Notes: generated by a model not told the origin, from the sequence alone. A stretch of DNA of 64,000 nt from Motacilla alba alba (GCF_015832195.1 NC_052030.1:11241439-11305438), one strand, 5' to 3'; counted from the first letter of the stretch, positions 53,701-61,612 are shown. A program made the numbers and translations.

Positions 53701-55243
53701 GAACTGAGTCAGCAGCATTAACTGGAAGGGGGAACGGGGTCACTCGATGCAGCACATTATCCTAAATACCTGGCTCTGGGGTGTTGATGCAGCATTCCCA
53801 GTAGAAGGCCTGACTTTGGAGGTTTTACTTAAGGCTTTTTTCTGCTGTAAGGCCATGGTGTACTTGCTGACAGCATTCCTGTACTCCTTGTCATGGAACA
53901 GGGAGTCGGCGTGATAGACGAGGAGCTGGTACTTCTGAGAGGGAGAGAACAGCTCCCTGGAACAAACGCAGACACAAGGCTGACATCAGACGGCTGCAAA
54001 AGAATCAAAACGTTGCAGAAACAAAGTATTTGAAGCTTTGGTTTGACTGGCTCCACCTTGCAACTGCTGCAGCCCCTTCGCTGCACTGCAAGGACCAGCG
54101 AGCAACAGCACTGACTGCCCACACAGGGCTTATCTCACCAACTCCTCTTATCTGCAAACAAACAAATCCAGCAGCCACTGCTGACACCCCAGCAGCAACA
54201 GCAGCTCAGTGTCTGGCTGCCTGGCCACTGCCCCCATCCTTTCTGTAAGAAAGGCTGTAAACATCCACTTCACTGCATCAGCTTTCTCCTAGGATTCATT
54301 CACCTTCTATTAGGTAAGGACCCAGCATTTTGCCCGATCAGATTTCAGAAGAATTTTGTTTGAACTCAAGTTTAAAAGAAGAGAGTTTTGTCTGGACTCA
54401 AGTTTAAAACAAGAGAGTTTTGTCTGGACTCAAGTTTAAAAGGCAACCCAGCTCCTTGTACAGCTGTTCTGGTCCTAATCCCTGTTCCTACATTACAAAA
54501 AACCCTTAATAAAACTCCTAATATGTGTGCAGACCCAATGGCCCAACTGTGGCCTTCCAGGACCTGAAGGGAGCCAACAAAAGCACGGAGAGAGACAATT
54601 TACAAAGGCCTGGAGTGCCAGGACAAGGGGGAATGGCTTCACACTGACAGAGATTGGTTAGATTGGATATTAGGAAAAATTCTTCCTAGTGAGGGTGGTG
54701 AGACCCTGGCACAGGGTGCCCAGAGAAGCTGTGGCTGCCCCATCCCTGGCAGTGCCCAAGGCCAGGCTGGACAGGCCTTGGAGCAGCCTGGGATGGTGGA
54801 AGGTGTCCCTGCTCGAGGCAGGAATGGTGAAACAAAACCTCCAAGGTTCCTTCGGTGAGTCTATGATTCTCTGCCAGGACACCCATGTTGCAGGGGGCAC
54901 CCCAAAGGGACGCTGATGCTGACACCCCAACAGAGGCGGGCTCCATCCTCGGCAGCGGCAGGGACAGAGGACAGGACAGGGACAGGGAGAGAGAACAGGA
55001 CAGGGACAGCCCAGGGGAAGGCACCAGGACAGGGACAGGGACAGCCCAGAGGCAGAGGCCAGCGGCAGGACAGGACAGGACAGGGACAGGGACAGCCCCG
55101 CTCCCTCACGCCCCGCGCGCCCCCTGCCGGCGGGGCACTCACGGGTTGTTGCCGCTCATGGTGAGGAGCAGCCCGCTGAGCAGCCGCACGTTCGAGTGCA
55201 GCCCGGCGGCCGCCATCTCGCGCACGTGCTCCACCACACTCAT
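47576..55243 (-). CDS. ANAPC7: ANAPC7 (APC7), anaphase-promoting complex/cyclosome subunit 7; complete
   Basis: TPR scaffold subunit of the APC/C ubiquitin ligase, which marks cyclins and securin for destruction in mitosis; it works in the nucleus and cytosol as a homodimer in the TPR lobe. Eleven minus-strand exons join in frame into 1698 nt, 565 residues plus stop, equal to the 565-residue human form. It starts MSVVEHVREMAAAGLHSNVR (human MNVIDHVRDM...). TPR-type helical repeats fill most of the length, and the C-terminus is acidic (EEDVDDMEGSGEEGDLEGSD) and ends QWFGMQ. I chose the ATG at 55243 because sequence upstream, although open, does not resemble the extended human N-terminus. The promoter is a CpG island. 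Introns carry a solo LTR, CR1 fragments and a relic of exon 6; introns 8 and 9 show nothing notable. Confidence 0.97.
47766..48620 (-). other. ANAPC7: ANAPC7 intron 10
   Basis: 0.86 kb of AT-rich non-coding sequence; no recognised repeat. Confidence 0.7.
48621..48771 (-). CDS. ANAPC7: ANAPC7 exon 10
   Basis: 151 nt, residues 453-503: REQKYEDGIALLRNALANQS, VLHRILGDFLVAVNEYQEAM, DQYSIAL. Acceptor AACAG, donor GTACAG. Confidence 0.95.
49182..49406 (-). CDS. ANAPC7: ANAPC7 exon 9
   Basis: 225 nt, residues 378-453: LIECYLASNSIREAMVMANN, VYKTLGANAQTLTLLATVCL and KALTQRPDYIKAVVKKAELL. Acceptor CCAG, donor GTAAGT. Confidence 0.96.
50002..50198 (-). CDS. ANAPC7: ANAPC7 exon 8
   Basis: 197 nt, residues 312-378: CHSFYSKRYSRALYLGAKAI through two TPRs to CRLDCYEG. 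Acceptor CTGCAG, donor GTGAGC. Confidence 0.96.
50322..50739 (+). mobile_element. solo LTR, endogenous retrovirus (ERVK-like), with 6-bp target duplication
   Basis: The element spans 50328-50733 (406 bp), starts TGTCACTG and ends ATACCACA, and is flanked on both sides by CAGTAT (50322-50327 and 50734-50739), a perfect 6-bp target-site duplication. An AATAAA at 50657 and the CGGGGGACCCCG stretch near the 3' end fit an LTR in plus orientation. There is no internal retroviral coding sequence, so it is the product of LTR-LTR recombination. It lies antisense in ANAPC7 intron 7. A 6-bp duplication is typical of beta-retrovirus-like ERVK elements. The songbird-family assignment is from memory. Confidence 0.88.
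50979..51096 (-). CDS. ANAPC7: ANAPC7 exon 7
   Basis: 118 nt, residues 273-312: MDVYGYLLAREGRLEDVENL, GCRLFNISDQHAEPWVVSG. Acceptor TTAG before GAATGG, donor GTGAGT. Confidence 0.95.
51330..51472 (-). CDS. ANAPC7: ANAPC7 exon 6
   Basis: 143 nt, residues 225-273: SLEKKSLLRDNVDLLGSLAD, LYFRAGDNKN and SILKFEQAQMLDPYLIK. Acceptor TGTAAG, donor GTGAGT. The 3' part of this exon, including the donor, has a decayed copy in intron 1 at 54284-54350. Confidence 0.95.
51579..51732 (-). CDS. ANAPC7: ANAPC7 exon 5
   Basis: 154 nt, residues 174-225: LLSLSVKGAEVASMTINIIQ, LDWLSVWIKAYAFVHTGDN and RAINTI. Donor GTAAGA; the final Cys codon is split with exon 6. Confidence 0.95.
51955..52066 (-). CDS. ANAPC7: ANAPC7 exon 4
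   Basis: 112 nt, residues 137-174: INMMLANLYKKAGQERSSVT and SYKEVLRQCPLALDAIL. Acceptor CTGCAG, donor GTGGGT. Confidence 0.95.
52067..53177 (-). other. ANAPC7: ANAPC7 intron 3
   Basis: 1.1 kb, non-coding. It ends in a low-complexity AT stretch (about 52995-53058) built from TTAAATTA/TTAAAATT-like words. Confidence 0.7.
53178..53297 (-). CDS. ANAPC7: ANAPC7 exon 3
   Basis: 120 nt (40 codons), residues 97-136: CLPSEIEVKYKMAECYTMLK and the LDGIPSRQRTPK turn, a TPR-type helix pair. Phase 0 borders; donor GTGAAT. Confidence 0.96.
53605..53705 (+). repeat. CR1 LINE 3' fragment (decayed)
   Basis: The run from AGGTGGTGCTCAGGGATGTG through GGATCCTTTCCAGCCTCAGT to ACTCTGAGAAC follows the CR1 3'-end order (GGTGGTGCTTAGGGACATGG ... 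GGTCCTTTCCAACC ... GATTCTATGATTCT). Sense on plus, in ANAPC7 intron 2. Confidence 0.7.
53770..53956 (-). CDS. ANAPC7: ANAPC7 exon 2
   Basis: 187 nt, residues 34-96: ELFSPSQKYQLLVYHADSLF, then YTMALQQKKALSKTSKVRPS and the Ser/Thr-rich linker NAASTPQSQ. Acceptor TTCCAG, donor GTATTT. Confidence 0.95.
54284..54350 (-). pseudogene. decayed duplicate of the 3' part of ANAPC7 exon 6 with its splice donor
   Basis: The plus-strand stretch TTCACCTTCTATTAGGTAAG and the following GACCCAGCATTT match 51325-51356 (CTCACCTTTTATTAGGTAAG, GATCCAGCATTT) with very few differences, and similarity continues more weakly on both sides (about three quarters identical over some 75 bp by eye). In the coding direction it corresponds to KFEQAQMLDPYLIK plus the donor. 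It carries a one-base deletion, so the reading frame is broken, and GTGAGT has become GTGAAT. It is in the same orientation as the real exon, about 3 kb upstream within intron 1. Confidence 0.8.
54352..54441. repeat. 32-bp tandem repeat, about 2.8 copies
   Basis: The words ACTCAAGTTTAAAA and GAGAGTTTTGTCTGG recur with a 32-bp period (ACTCAAG starting at 54364, 54396 and 54428). It directly adjoins the exon 6 relic. Confidence 0.9.
54545..54872 (+). repeat. CR1 LINE 3' end
   Basis: Classic CR1 3' end on the plus strand: GGACAAGGGGGAATGGCTTC, TTAGATTGGATATTAGGAAA, GAGGGTGGTGAGACCCTGG, CCCATCCCTGGCAGTGCCCA, GGCCAGGCTGGACAGGCCTT, GAAGGTGTCCCTGC and the terminal TCTATGATTCTC. It is 5'-truncated, as usual for CR1, and antisense within ANAPC7 intron 1. 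Confidence 0.9.
54954..55097. repeat. GGACAG-type minisatellite
   Basis: An irregular array of GGACAGGGACAG and GGACAGGACAGG words interrupted by a few spacer sequences, ending about 45 nt from the ANAPC7 exon 1 donor at 55142. Confidence 0.9.
55143..55243 (-). CDS. ANAPC7: ANAPC7 exon 1 (coding part)
   Basis: 101 coding nt, residues 1-34 (MSVVEHVREMAAAGLHSNVR to SGNNP), with donor GTGAGT. GC-rich, within the CpG island. The 5' UTR probably extends to about 55300-55340. Confidence 0.94.
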
Positions 55244-55326
55244 GCTGCCGCCGGGGGGAAGGAACCGGGAGAGACCCCGAGCGAGGCACCGGGCACGGAA
55301 CCGCTGCCGCCGCCCGCCGCCACTCC

Positions 55327-55335
55327 AAAATGGCG
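55327..55335 (+). promoter_or_regulatory. YY1-like site
   Basis: AAAATGGCG followed by CC matches the YY1 consensus (AANATGGCGNC), about 85 bp upstream of the ANAPC7 start codon. YY1 sites are common at the starts of TATA-less promoters. It overlaps the palindrome TGGCGCCA. Confidence 0.45.
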
Positions 55336-55699
55336 CCACCCAGGGGTCCTCGCGCGCCGCCGCCTGCAGGCGGCCAAGGCGCTGCCCGCGCGGCCCGACA
55401 GGCGCGCGGAGGGCAGCCCGCGCCGAGGCCCCCTCGCGCTGGCGGGAACGGCGTGAGGGGGGAGCGGGGTCCGGCCTCGGCTGTGAGGGGATCAGCTCTC
55501 CTGTGGGCGCTCTGGTGCGAGACACACGCTCCCCGTGCCTCCACAGCTCCCGAGTCCGCCCCTCGTCCTTCTGCGAATACGCTGATGGTTGCTGCAGCTA
55601 AATGTGACTGAGGTCTCTGAGATAACGATGCTCCTGCCTATAAAAATTGGTAGCGGAGGAGAAAGACCGTTCAAAACCTTCATTTCTTCTGCGAAATGC

Positions 55700-55838
55700 C
55701 TCACATTTTTTCCCCATAATCCAATCTAAAGCTGCTCTCTGTCACTGTGAAGCCATTCCCCCTTGTCCTGGCACTCCAGGCTCTTGTTGGCTCCCTTCAA
55801 GTCCTGGAAGGCCACAATTGGGTCACCCCAAATCCTTT
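55700..55838 (-). repeat. CR1 LINE fragment, inverted relative to the 54545 copy
   Basis: Read on the minus strand it gives GGCCTTCCAGGACTTGAAGG, GGAGCCAACAAGAGC, CTGGAGTGCCAGGACAAGGG and GGAATGGCTTCACAGTGACA, nearly the same text as the plus-strand copy at 54545-54660, but lacking about 27 bp present there. Similarity to the GATTGGATATTAGG segment continues to about 55700. Confidence 0.85.
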
Positions 55839-55923
55839 CACCAAAAAGAAAAAAAACCTCTTTGATTTCTTTGAAGGCTGTCCATAAGACACACAGTCGT
55901 TACCACATTAATTACAAGCAAAT

Positions 55924-55929
55924 TTTATT
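55924..55929 (-). terminator. ARPC3: ARPC3 poly(A) signal
   Basis: AATAAA on the minus strand (TTTATT on plus), about 430 nt after the ARPC3 stop. The 3' UTR is 55910-56358. The signal lies about 680 bp upstream of the ANAPC7 start codon. Confidence 0.75.
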
Positions 55930-56358
55930 GAAAACAAGGTAAAAATCACTGCACTGGACAACACAGCGTGAGAGGTCTGTTTTCCCTGGACATACGACAC
56001 CCAGACTCCAGCCAGCAGAGCAATGACACAGCTCCCCTGCCCCACAGCCAAGCCCACTTCTTCTCTTAAATACGAGCCCTGTTCTAAATGCTGTAGCCAC
56101 GATTACAAAGCAGCTTGCATCTGAAACAGCACATTAGAAATCACTTATTAAGCACCAGCTTAATAATATTTGCTTACACAACTTATCCTTTTGCTCTCCC
56201 TCTATCACTCATTGACAGGTTTGGTTTTTTTCTTTTTTTTTCTTTTTTTTTTACTTCATAAGCACTTAATTCTTTCTTGGTACAAAATGTATCCAAAACA
56301 AAGGCAAAAGACTCAAACATCTTGCTGTGGAAATGCTTAAAGTTGCTGCCACTTTGCT

Positions 56359-56421
56359 TCACTGCCCAGGGCCTGAGAGACTCTTGTTCATGAACTGCCT
56401 CTTCACAAAGCAGATCCACCA
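56359..56421 (-). CDS. ARPC3: ARPC3 exon 7 (terminal coding)
   Basis: 63 nt, residues 159-178 plus [23 protein letters not shown]. Acceptor CTGCAG. Confidence 0.96.
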   Translation of the reverse strand, partial: WWICFVKRQFMNKSLSGPGQ

Positions 56422-59400
56422 CTGCAGAAGGAAGTACAGAGTCAGGAAATCAGAAGTGGTTTCCATTAACTTTAAAGTGTTCCATCTCTCACACACAACA
56501 AATATTAAGGCTCCAGTTTTACACATAGTATTCCACACTGGTTTCTACTGGAATTGAGGTGAACAAGACAATAGGAATGGACACAGTGAGTTCATATTAC
56601 AGGACTTTGAATTAAAACGGGAAATTCTACTTGCTCTTATTTTACTTTTGTTATATTTTATTCCAATACAATCATAAATAGGGGATGCATCAGGCAGCCA
56701 TGCCTTTGAAAGTAAATTAGCCTAAGTGATTTCAACATTAAATGCAGTCACATTTGCACATGAAACGTGAACACTCAGGAGGTGACTCATTCATTGATTA
56801 GCGATTTTTTCAATCTGGACATGAGGCAAAACAATCGACTTCAAAGCAGCTCTCAAATCAGAGCTGCCTGGGAAGAGAAACAGCACCTCTCATGCTTGTG
56901 AACTCCATTTGCAACCCCAGGCACGAGCAGATGTGCAGTGCTTTGAAGAGCTGAACCAGACACCTCTCGTTACTGCCCTGCTTTTGAAAGCAGCCCAAAC
57001 TGGCATTCGCTGTCCTATCACATCAGATTAAATTTCCTGATAACTCGCAGCTGCCATTTCACTGTCAAATCAGACAGGCTTGGCTGAAGCGACCCTCACC
57101 CCATCATCTCTCTGCTCCCCACTCGTGGCTGGACAAACACCCCCAGGCTCTCCCCAACTCTGTGCTGCTGCCACTGAGCTCTCACCTTGCTTGGCTTGTC
57201 GCTCTGAGGATCAAACACTTTGTCACAAAGGCGAAGGCCGGTTTCTTGCCTCAGCTGCTGCAGGTAGGCCCTCATCACCTCTGAAAGCAGCACAGCAAAA
57301 CCAGGGTGAACTGGGCAGCACCAACCCAAGCTGGATTGAACAGGGACACATCAGACATCCCTGCTTAAAGCAGAGAGGGAGTTTCACATCTGCAGGCTGC
57401 AGCTGGCTGAGCTGATTAGCTCCATTTATCTATGGAACCAGGGGAATCCTGAAGGTCAGAAAATCCAGCTTGTGCTGCCTTCAGAAGACAGACTGCAGAT
57501 GTGGAAGATTTAGGTTTAAAGTGATTTTTTCAACTGCAGTCACAAAAGTGCAGCTAATAAAGTGTGACCCTCAGAGGCCCTGGGTCAGCCTTACCTTCCT
57601 CCTGCTTGTTGGCAGGTTTGGCATAAATGGCATTCAGTGGAAAGCCAGGCTCCCCTGGGATTGGGAAGTTAGTGATTCCTAGTGTGTACATCTCCTTCTC
57701 TCCCTGGCCTTTGGAGTTACACTGGAAGAACCAGGCAAACAATGGGTTAGCAGTTATGAACAAAAGCTGACAGAGCATTAGACCCAAATATTTTACAAAT
57801 CTGGAACAGGAAAACTCATCAAGAAGAGCAACACAGCACATCCGCAGCCTTGAGGTATTTGGGGCTCTGACAACTGGGACTGGGGTGAACAGAATTATTT
57901 GTTCCCCTGGAAGGAGAATATCAGGAAACCCTTTCCTTAGAACAATCCTCAGAACAGACTGTTTCCCACCTGCACCGGAATTCACTTTTCTTACCTTTTG
58001 CAGCTTTTTCAGGCACTCAGAAATGTAGAGGGTCACATAGATCAGTGTTCTGTCAGCCTCATTCTGCAAAACAAGAGCAGGAACTCAGATTACAGGACTT
58101 TGTGGAACTGATAAAGTCTGGAACAGGAATGAATTCAAGCCATTTTGGGCTATAGTTTCCCCATGAGAGAGAGATTTGCAATTCATGACATTTACCCAGC
58201 TTTAAAGATTAAGTGGAAGGGGAGATTTTGTGATCTTCTAGAATTACTTCCTTGAAAATAAATTTATATTCACAGCACCAACTCTCCAAAGAACTAGAAT
58301 ATGCTCAGTATCTCAAAAAAATTACCTTAATTTCATAATTTTTGAAGAAAACATTAGCTTTGAAGTAGTAGATGGCTTCATCTATAATATCTGTGTCCTT
58401 AGCTAATAAAAAAAAAATACAGAGTTAAGCAGTGCACTGTTACACTACATTTGTCATAACTTTTACTCACTGAAGTACATAAATAAGGGTTACTGCAAAA
58501 GCAAAACCATGGTATTTACAAAAAGCAGAAGTCAGCACCATGTAACAGAAAACTTCTGAAGCACCATGAGTTCAGACTGCAATATTTGAGCTTCCTACTT
58601 CCTTCTCCTTCCCCTCTCATATGTCACTTCACAAACAGCAGCAATTCAGCAGTTCCCCACTTTTCTACCACTTTTGAGTAACTCATCAGAGTTTTAACAC
58701 CATGAAAGGATAGAAAAATAGTTTTTGGAGAAAGCACAATCAGTCAGAATCCATCATCCTCTTCAAATAAAGGAGGGGAGCAGAACACAGTGACAATCTG
58801 ACTTTTGCTACCATCCAAAACTGCATAAATCCAGAAACATTTCCTTTCCACTTCCCTTTTCAAACTGAACCCCATTTCTGGGGAATACCACGCCTGGGAA
58901 GTTCAGGGGAAGGGGAATCTGTCCTGGCTGCCTGTGGGTCCTGTCAGGGTGCCTGGAACTTCATTTCAGTTTTTGAATCCCCACACCCTAAGTGCTGCTG
59001 TGCCTCAGAGCAGCCCAGAGGGCGAGCTCTCTGCAGCTAAACCACACTTCCTCTGCCACAGAGGCTTCACACCAGCACAGCCTCCTCAAAACCCTGCTCA
59101 GGAGCACAGGGGAAGCACCAGAACAGCAACCAGAGGCTTGGATTACTGAAACCACTAACTCAACATGGGGCACAATTATCTGTGCATAATTATTTTCTAG
59201 GATTTGCACAGCTGAAGTAGTTGAAAACTTTCCTCATCTCTGCAAAGCCTTCCATTTCCCACCAGTGACTCTTGCTGGGCCTGGCTTAGAGCAGCCCCTG
59301 AGATGATGTGCTACATGCAGTAATTCAGAGATTATTATAAACTTACTTTCTCGAGGTGCTGGGCCCTTGAACTGGCTTCTGATGGGTAACAGTGCCATGT

Positions 59401-60448
59401 TCCCAATTAGCTTGGTGTCCGAGTCCATTAAAGTGGAGTGGTAAGCCTAGAGACAGGGAGAGCTGGTTATTGATCCTACTGAAAATAGACATTTCCATAT
59501 CCAATCACGTGTCTTCATCAAGCACGACTCACAGCCTAGTTCATTATGATGCTTCCAGCATTTTTTCCTTGCACAAACAATTGCTATTTTTCTATTTAGG
59601 TCCAGATCTTGGTGCCATCCTGGTGAATATCCAGGAATATCCTCCTGAATACCAGGAGATTGGATAAAATCTGTATTGTTGGTCTGCAGGCACAGTTCAT
59701 CCTCAGGCTGCCTGACCCCATCCTGGCAGCACCAAGGGGTAACAGCCCCGCTGTTTTGGGGCCTGAGTTTTGGGGCATTGCACTGGAAGTTAGTTGGTCA
59801 TTAAAAAATATGTAATTTATTTCCATATCTGGCTATCAATAGTAGATAATTATAAATAAAGCCAGGCTTAATGCAATTAAAAAAAAAAACACACCAGCAA
59901 AACTGATATAAGTGAAAAACAAACCAGCTTTCTGCATACAACAAATTCTTCCTGGAAAACCGATTTTAAACAACTAATGAGTTTTAGGCACTTTCCAAGG
60001 TGCTGTGCCAGGCCACCGGGAATCCCTCATCTCACAACCCACCTTTTGTGGGGGGCAGAGGAGGATGTGACTGGGGGAGGCTGGGTGTAAAAAGCAGTTC
60101 ATTTCACTGAGGGGAAGGTGCTGTGAACAAAGCCGGAGCAAAGCCTTGCTGTGACCGCCCTGTCCCCGGCTGCGGGTGGATCCCCGGCAGGGGGAGGAGG
60201 AGGAGGAAGAGGAGGAGGAAGGCGCTGGCCTTGCAGCAGCCTCCCACGAAGAGCCGTTCCCCGCTCCCAGCAGTGCTCCCCGCAGCTGCAGCCCCTCTTC
60301 CCCCCCGCAATGCCCGCGGCCAGACCCCGCAGCGAGCAGAGCCCCTTCCCCGGCCGGGATCGCCGCCGCCGCCCCCGGCCCGGCCCCGCCGCCCCGCGCC
60401 CTCCTGCCCGCGCTGCCGCCCCGGCGCCGCGGAGCCGCTCACCGGCAT
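56359..60448 (-). CDS. ARPC3: ARPC3 (p21-ARC), actin-related protein 2/3 complex subunit 3; complete
   Basis: Small structural subunit of the Arp2/3 complex, which nucleates branched actin filaments at the leading edge and on endosomes; ARPC3 contacts Arp3. Seven exons on the minus strand join into 537 nt, 178 residues plus stop, the same length as human. The first exon contributes only Met-Pro, and the second continues [20 protein letters not shown]. Conserved marks include [13 protein letters not shown], the [15 protein letters not shown] helix, [19 protein letters not shown] and the C-terminal [14 protein letters not shown]. Substitutions relative to human are few (for example WWICF for WWTCF). 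Introns 3-5 are below about 320 bp with nothing notable. Expression is expected to be broad from the CpG-rich promoter. Confidence 0.97.
56422..57185 (-). other. ARPC3: ARPC3 intron 6
   Basis: 0.76 kb of non-coding sequence; no recognised repeat. Confidence 0.7.
57186..57280 (-). CDS. ARPC3: ARPC3 exon 6
   Basis: 95 nt, residues 127-158: [31 protein letters not shown]. Acceptor TTTCAG, donor GTGAGA. Confidence 0.96.
57595..57721 (-). CDS. ARPC3: ARPC3 exon 5
   Basis: 127 nt, residues 85-127: [42 protein letters not shown]. Acceptor TTCCAG, donor GTAAGG. Confidence 0.96.
57995..58063 (-). CDS. ARPC3: ARPC3 exon 4
   Basis: 69 nt (23 codons), residues 62-84: [23 protein letters not shown]. 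Acceptor TTGCAG, donor GTAAGA. Confidence 0.96.
58326..58402 (-). CDS. ARPC3: ARPC3 exon 3
   Basis: 77 nt, residues 36-61: [26 protein letters not shown]. Acceptor ATTAG, donor GTAATT. Confidence 0.95.
58403..59346 (-). other. ARPC3: ARPC3 intron 2
   Basis: 0.94 kb of non-coding sequence; nothing recognised. Confidence 0.7.
59347..59446 (-). CDS. ARPC3: ARPC3 exon 2
   Basis: 100 nt, residues 3-36: [33 protein letters not shown]. Acceptor CCTAG, donor GTAAGT. Confidence 0.95.
59447..60442 (-). other. ARPC3: ARPC3 intron 1
   Basis: 1 kb; GC-rich toward the promoter, with a (GGA)n/(GGAA) purine tract at 60191-60222. AT-rich in its distal half, including an A run near 59880. Confidence 0.8.
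60191..60222. repeat. (GGA)n purine tract
   Basis: GGGGAGGAGGAGGAGGAAGA then GGAGGAGGAA in ARPC3 intron 1; a simple repeat. Confidence 0.9.
60443..60448 (-). CDS. ARPC3: ARPC3 exon 1 (Met-Pro only)
   Basis: Coding part is ATG CCG, then donor GTGAGC. Start chosen because the protein family begins MPAYHS. The frame is open upstream, but that sequence is GC-rich promoter and shows no similarity to any ARPC3. Confidence 0.88.
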
Positions 60449-60627
60449 CTCGAAGGGCAGGAGGCGGCTCGGCGGGGCCGGGCGGCAGGGGAACGGGGCG
60501 AACCGGCTAGGAAAGCGGGCACAGAGCTTCCTCCTCCGCCTACGCTGCAGGAAATGAGGCAGCGGCAGAGGCGGTGCGAGCAGGGGAAGCGGGAGCCGTG
60601 CGCCGCCCCGGAGGCAGCGCACCGGGA

Positions 60628-60925
60628 AGGGAGCGCGGGAGGCAGCGCTGTGCCCGGCACCGCCCGTACGGGGAGCGGCCACGGAGAGGCACTGCTGGGA
60701 CCGGGAGGGGATCCCGGGAGGCAGCACTGTGCCCGGCACTGCCTGTGCTGGGAATGGCCACGGAGAGGCACTGCTAGGACCGGGAGCGGTCCTGGGAGGC
60801 AGCGCTGTGCCCGGCACCGCCCGTAGGGGGAGCGGCCAGGGAGAGGCACTGCTGGTACCGGGAGGGGATCCCGGGAGGCAGCGCTGTGCCCGGCACCGCC
60901 CGTACGGGGAGGGGGTGCCGGGATG
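60628..60925. repeat. GC-rich minisatellite, about 3.6 units of 78/79 bp
   Basis: The block GGGAGGCAGCGCTGTGCCCG is repeated with its key GGCAGC at 60641, 60720, 60798 and 60877, spacing 79, 78 and 79 bp. Units also share GGCCACGGAGAGGCACTGCT and GGGACCGGGAGGGGATCCC-like parts with a few substitutions. The array begins about 180 bp upstream of the ARPC3 ATG. Confidence 0.95.
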
Positions 60926-60990
60926 CTCCGCTCGCCGCTGGTTTCGCTCCCGTGCGCTTCCAGCACAGCCCGGCCGGCGGCACGGGGCAC

Positions 60991-61430
60991 TCGGTGTAAG
61001 GAAGCACAAGCGGGTCCAAAGGTGCTGTGTCAGAGCAATACAATACTTTAAGGTGCTCGCTCTAATTGCTGTCAAGCCCTTACCGTCCCTGAGAGCCAGC
61101 GGTGCTGAAATTGTCCCCTGGTATCAGACTCCCGGCATGAGTCAGGGAGATAAAATGGGGAGGTTCGGAAGGTGAGTCACGATAATTCAACCCCAGGGTT
61201 GAAAGGTTTATCCTTTCAACATGGCTCATCCCAAAGCAGTCTGGAGGTGAATGAAACCACGGTAGTTTCCCCAACTTTTGAATGGTTTAATTCAGCCAGA
61301 TTAAGATTTTCCTGAGTCCTTTTCCTCTAGGTATGCAGGATTTGCTGGTCTGTTGAACCTCTTGCCCAGTTCTGGCTCTGGTTTTTTATATATACTAACA
61401 CTGGCCTATGTATTTTATAACACATCCAAG
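60991..61430. other. intergenic spacer between ARPC3 and GPN3
   Basis: About 0.45 kb between the ARPC3 promoter and the likely GPN3 3' end. It shows no recognisable element. Confidence 0.6.
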
Positions 61431-61447
61431 CATAGTAAAAAAAATTG

Positions 61448-61453
61448 TTTATT
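61448..61453 (-). terminator. GPN3: GPN3 poly(A) signal (distal candidate)
   Basis: Minus-strand AATAAA about 160 nt after the GPN3 stop. A closer AATAAA lies at 61562-61567, about 46 nt after the stop, within a T/A-rich tract, and could also be used. Confidence 0.55.
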
Positions 61454-61612
61454 AAAGCAGTTACAAGGTCATGTAACTCATTCTCCATTATAAATATTAG
61501 TTATTTTACAGATAAAACATCAAGTGTGATTGTGTAGGGGTTGGTTTTTTTTTTTTTAATTTTTATTTTTTACCAAAAGCAAAGTATTTTCCTCCCAGTT
61601 TGAACAAGTTTC

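Larger units (their letters stand above)
53957..55142 (-). other. ANAPC7: ANAPC7 intron 1, repeat-rich
   Basis: Holds, from low to high coordinate, a degenerate copy of the 3' end of exon 6, a 32-bp tandem repeat, a CR1 fragment and a GGACAG minisatellite that reaches within 50 nt of the exon 1 donor. Confidence 0.85.
55080..55500 (-). promoter_or_regulatory. ANAPC7: ANAPC7 CpG-island promoter
   Basis: Dense CpG and GC content across exon 1 and upstream, with no TATA box in a suitable place, as expected for a housekeeping gene. The transcription start is likely near 55300-55340 by analogy, but it cannot be fixed from sequence alone. Confidence 0.75.
60160..60990 (-). promoter_or_regulatory. 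ARPC3: ARPC3 CpG-island promoter region
   Basis: Very high GC and CpG density on both sides of the ARPC3 start codon. The upstream half is occupied by the 78/79-bp minisatellite. No TATA box recognised. Confidence 0.75.

Noticed and set aside
55139..55525. In-frame N-terminal extension of ANAPC7 upstream of 55243
   Set aside because: Open only because it is a CpG island. The encoded sequence does not resemble the extended human N-terminus, and the downstream ATG gives the exact 565-residue family length.
60104..61075. Long minus-strand open frames (over 300 codons), and plus-strand ones over 140-210 codons, around the ARPC3 start
   Set aside because: They run through the GC-rich promoter and the 78/79-bp minisatellite, where stop codons are rare. 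The peptides are repeats of the array and resemble no family; the family start MPAYHS fixes the real ATG at 60448.
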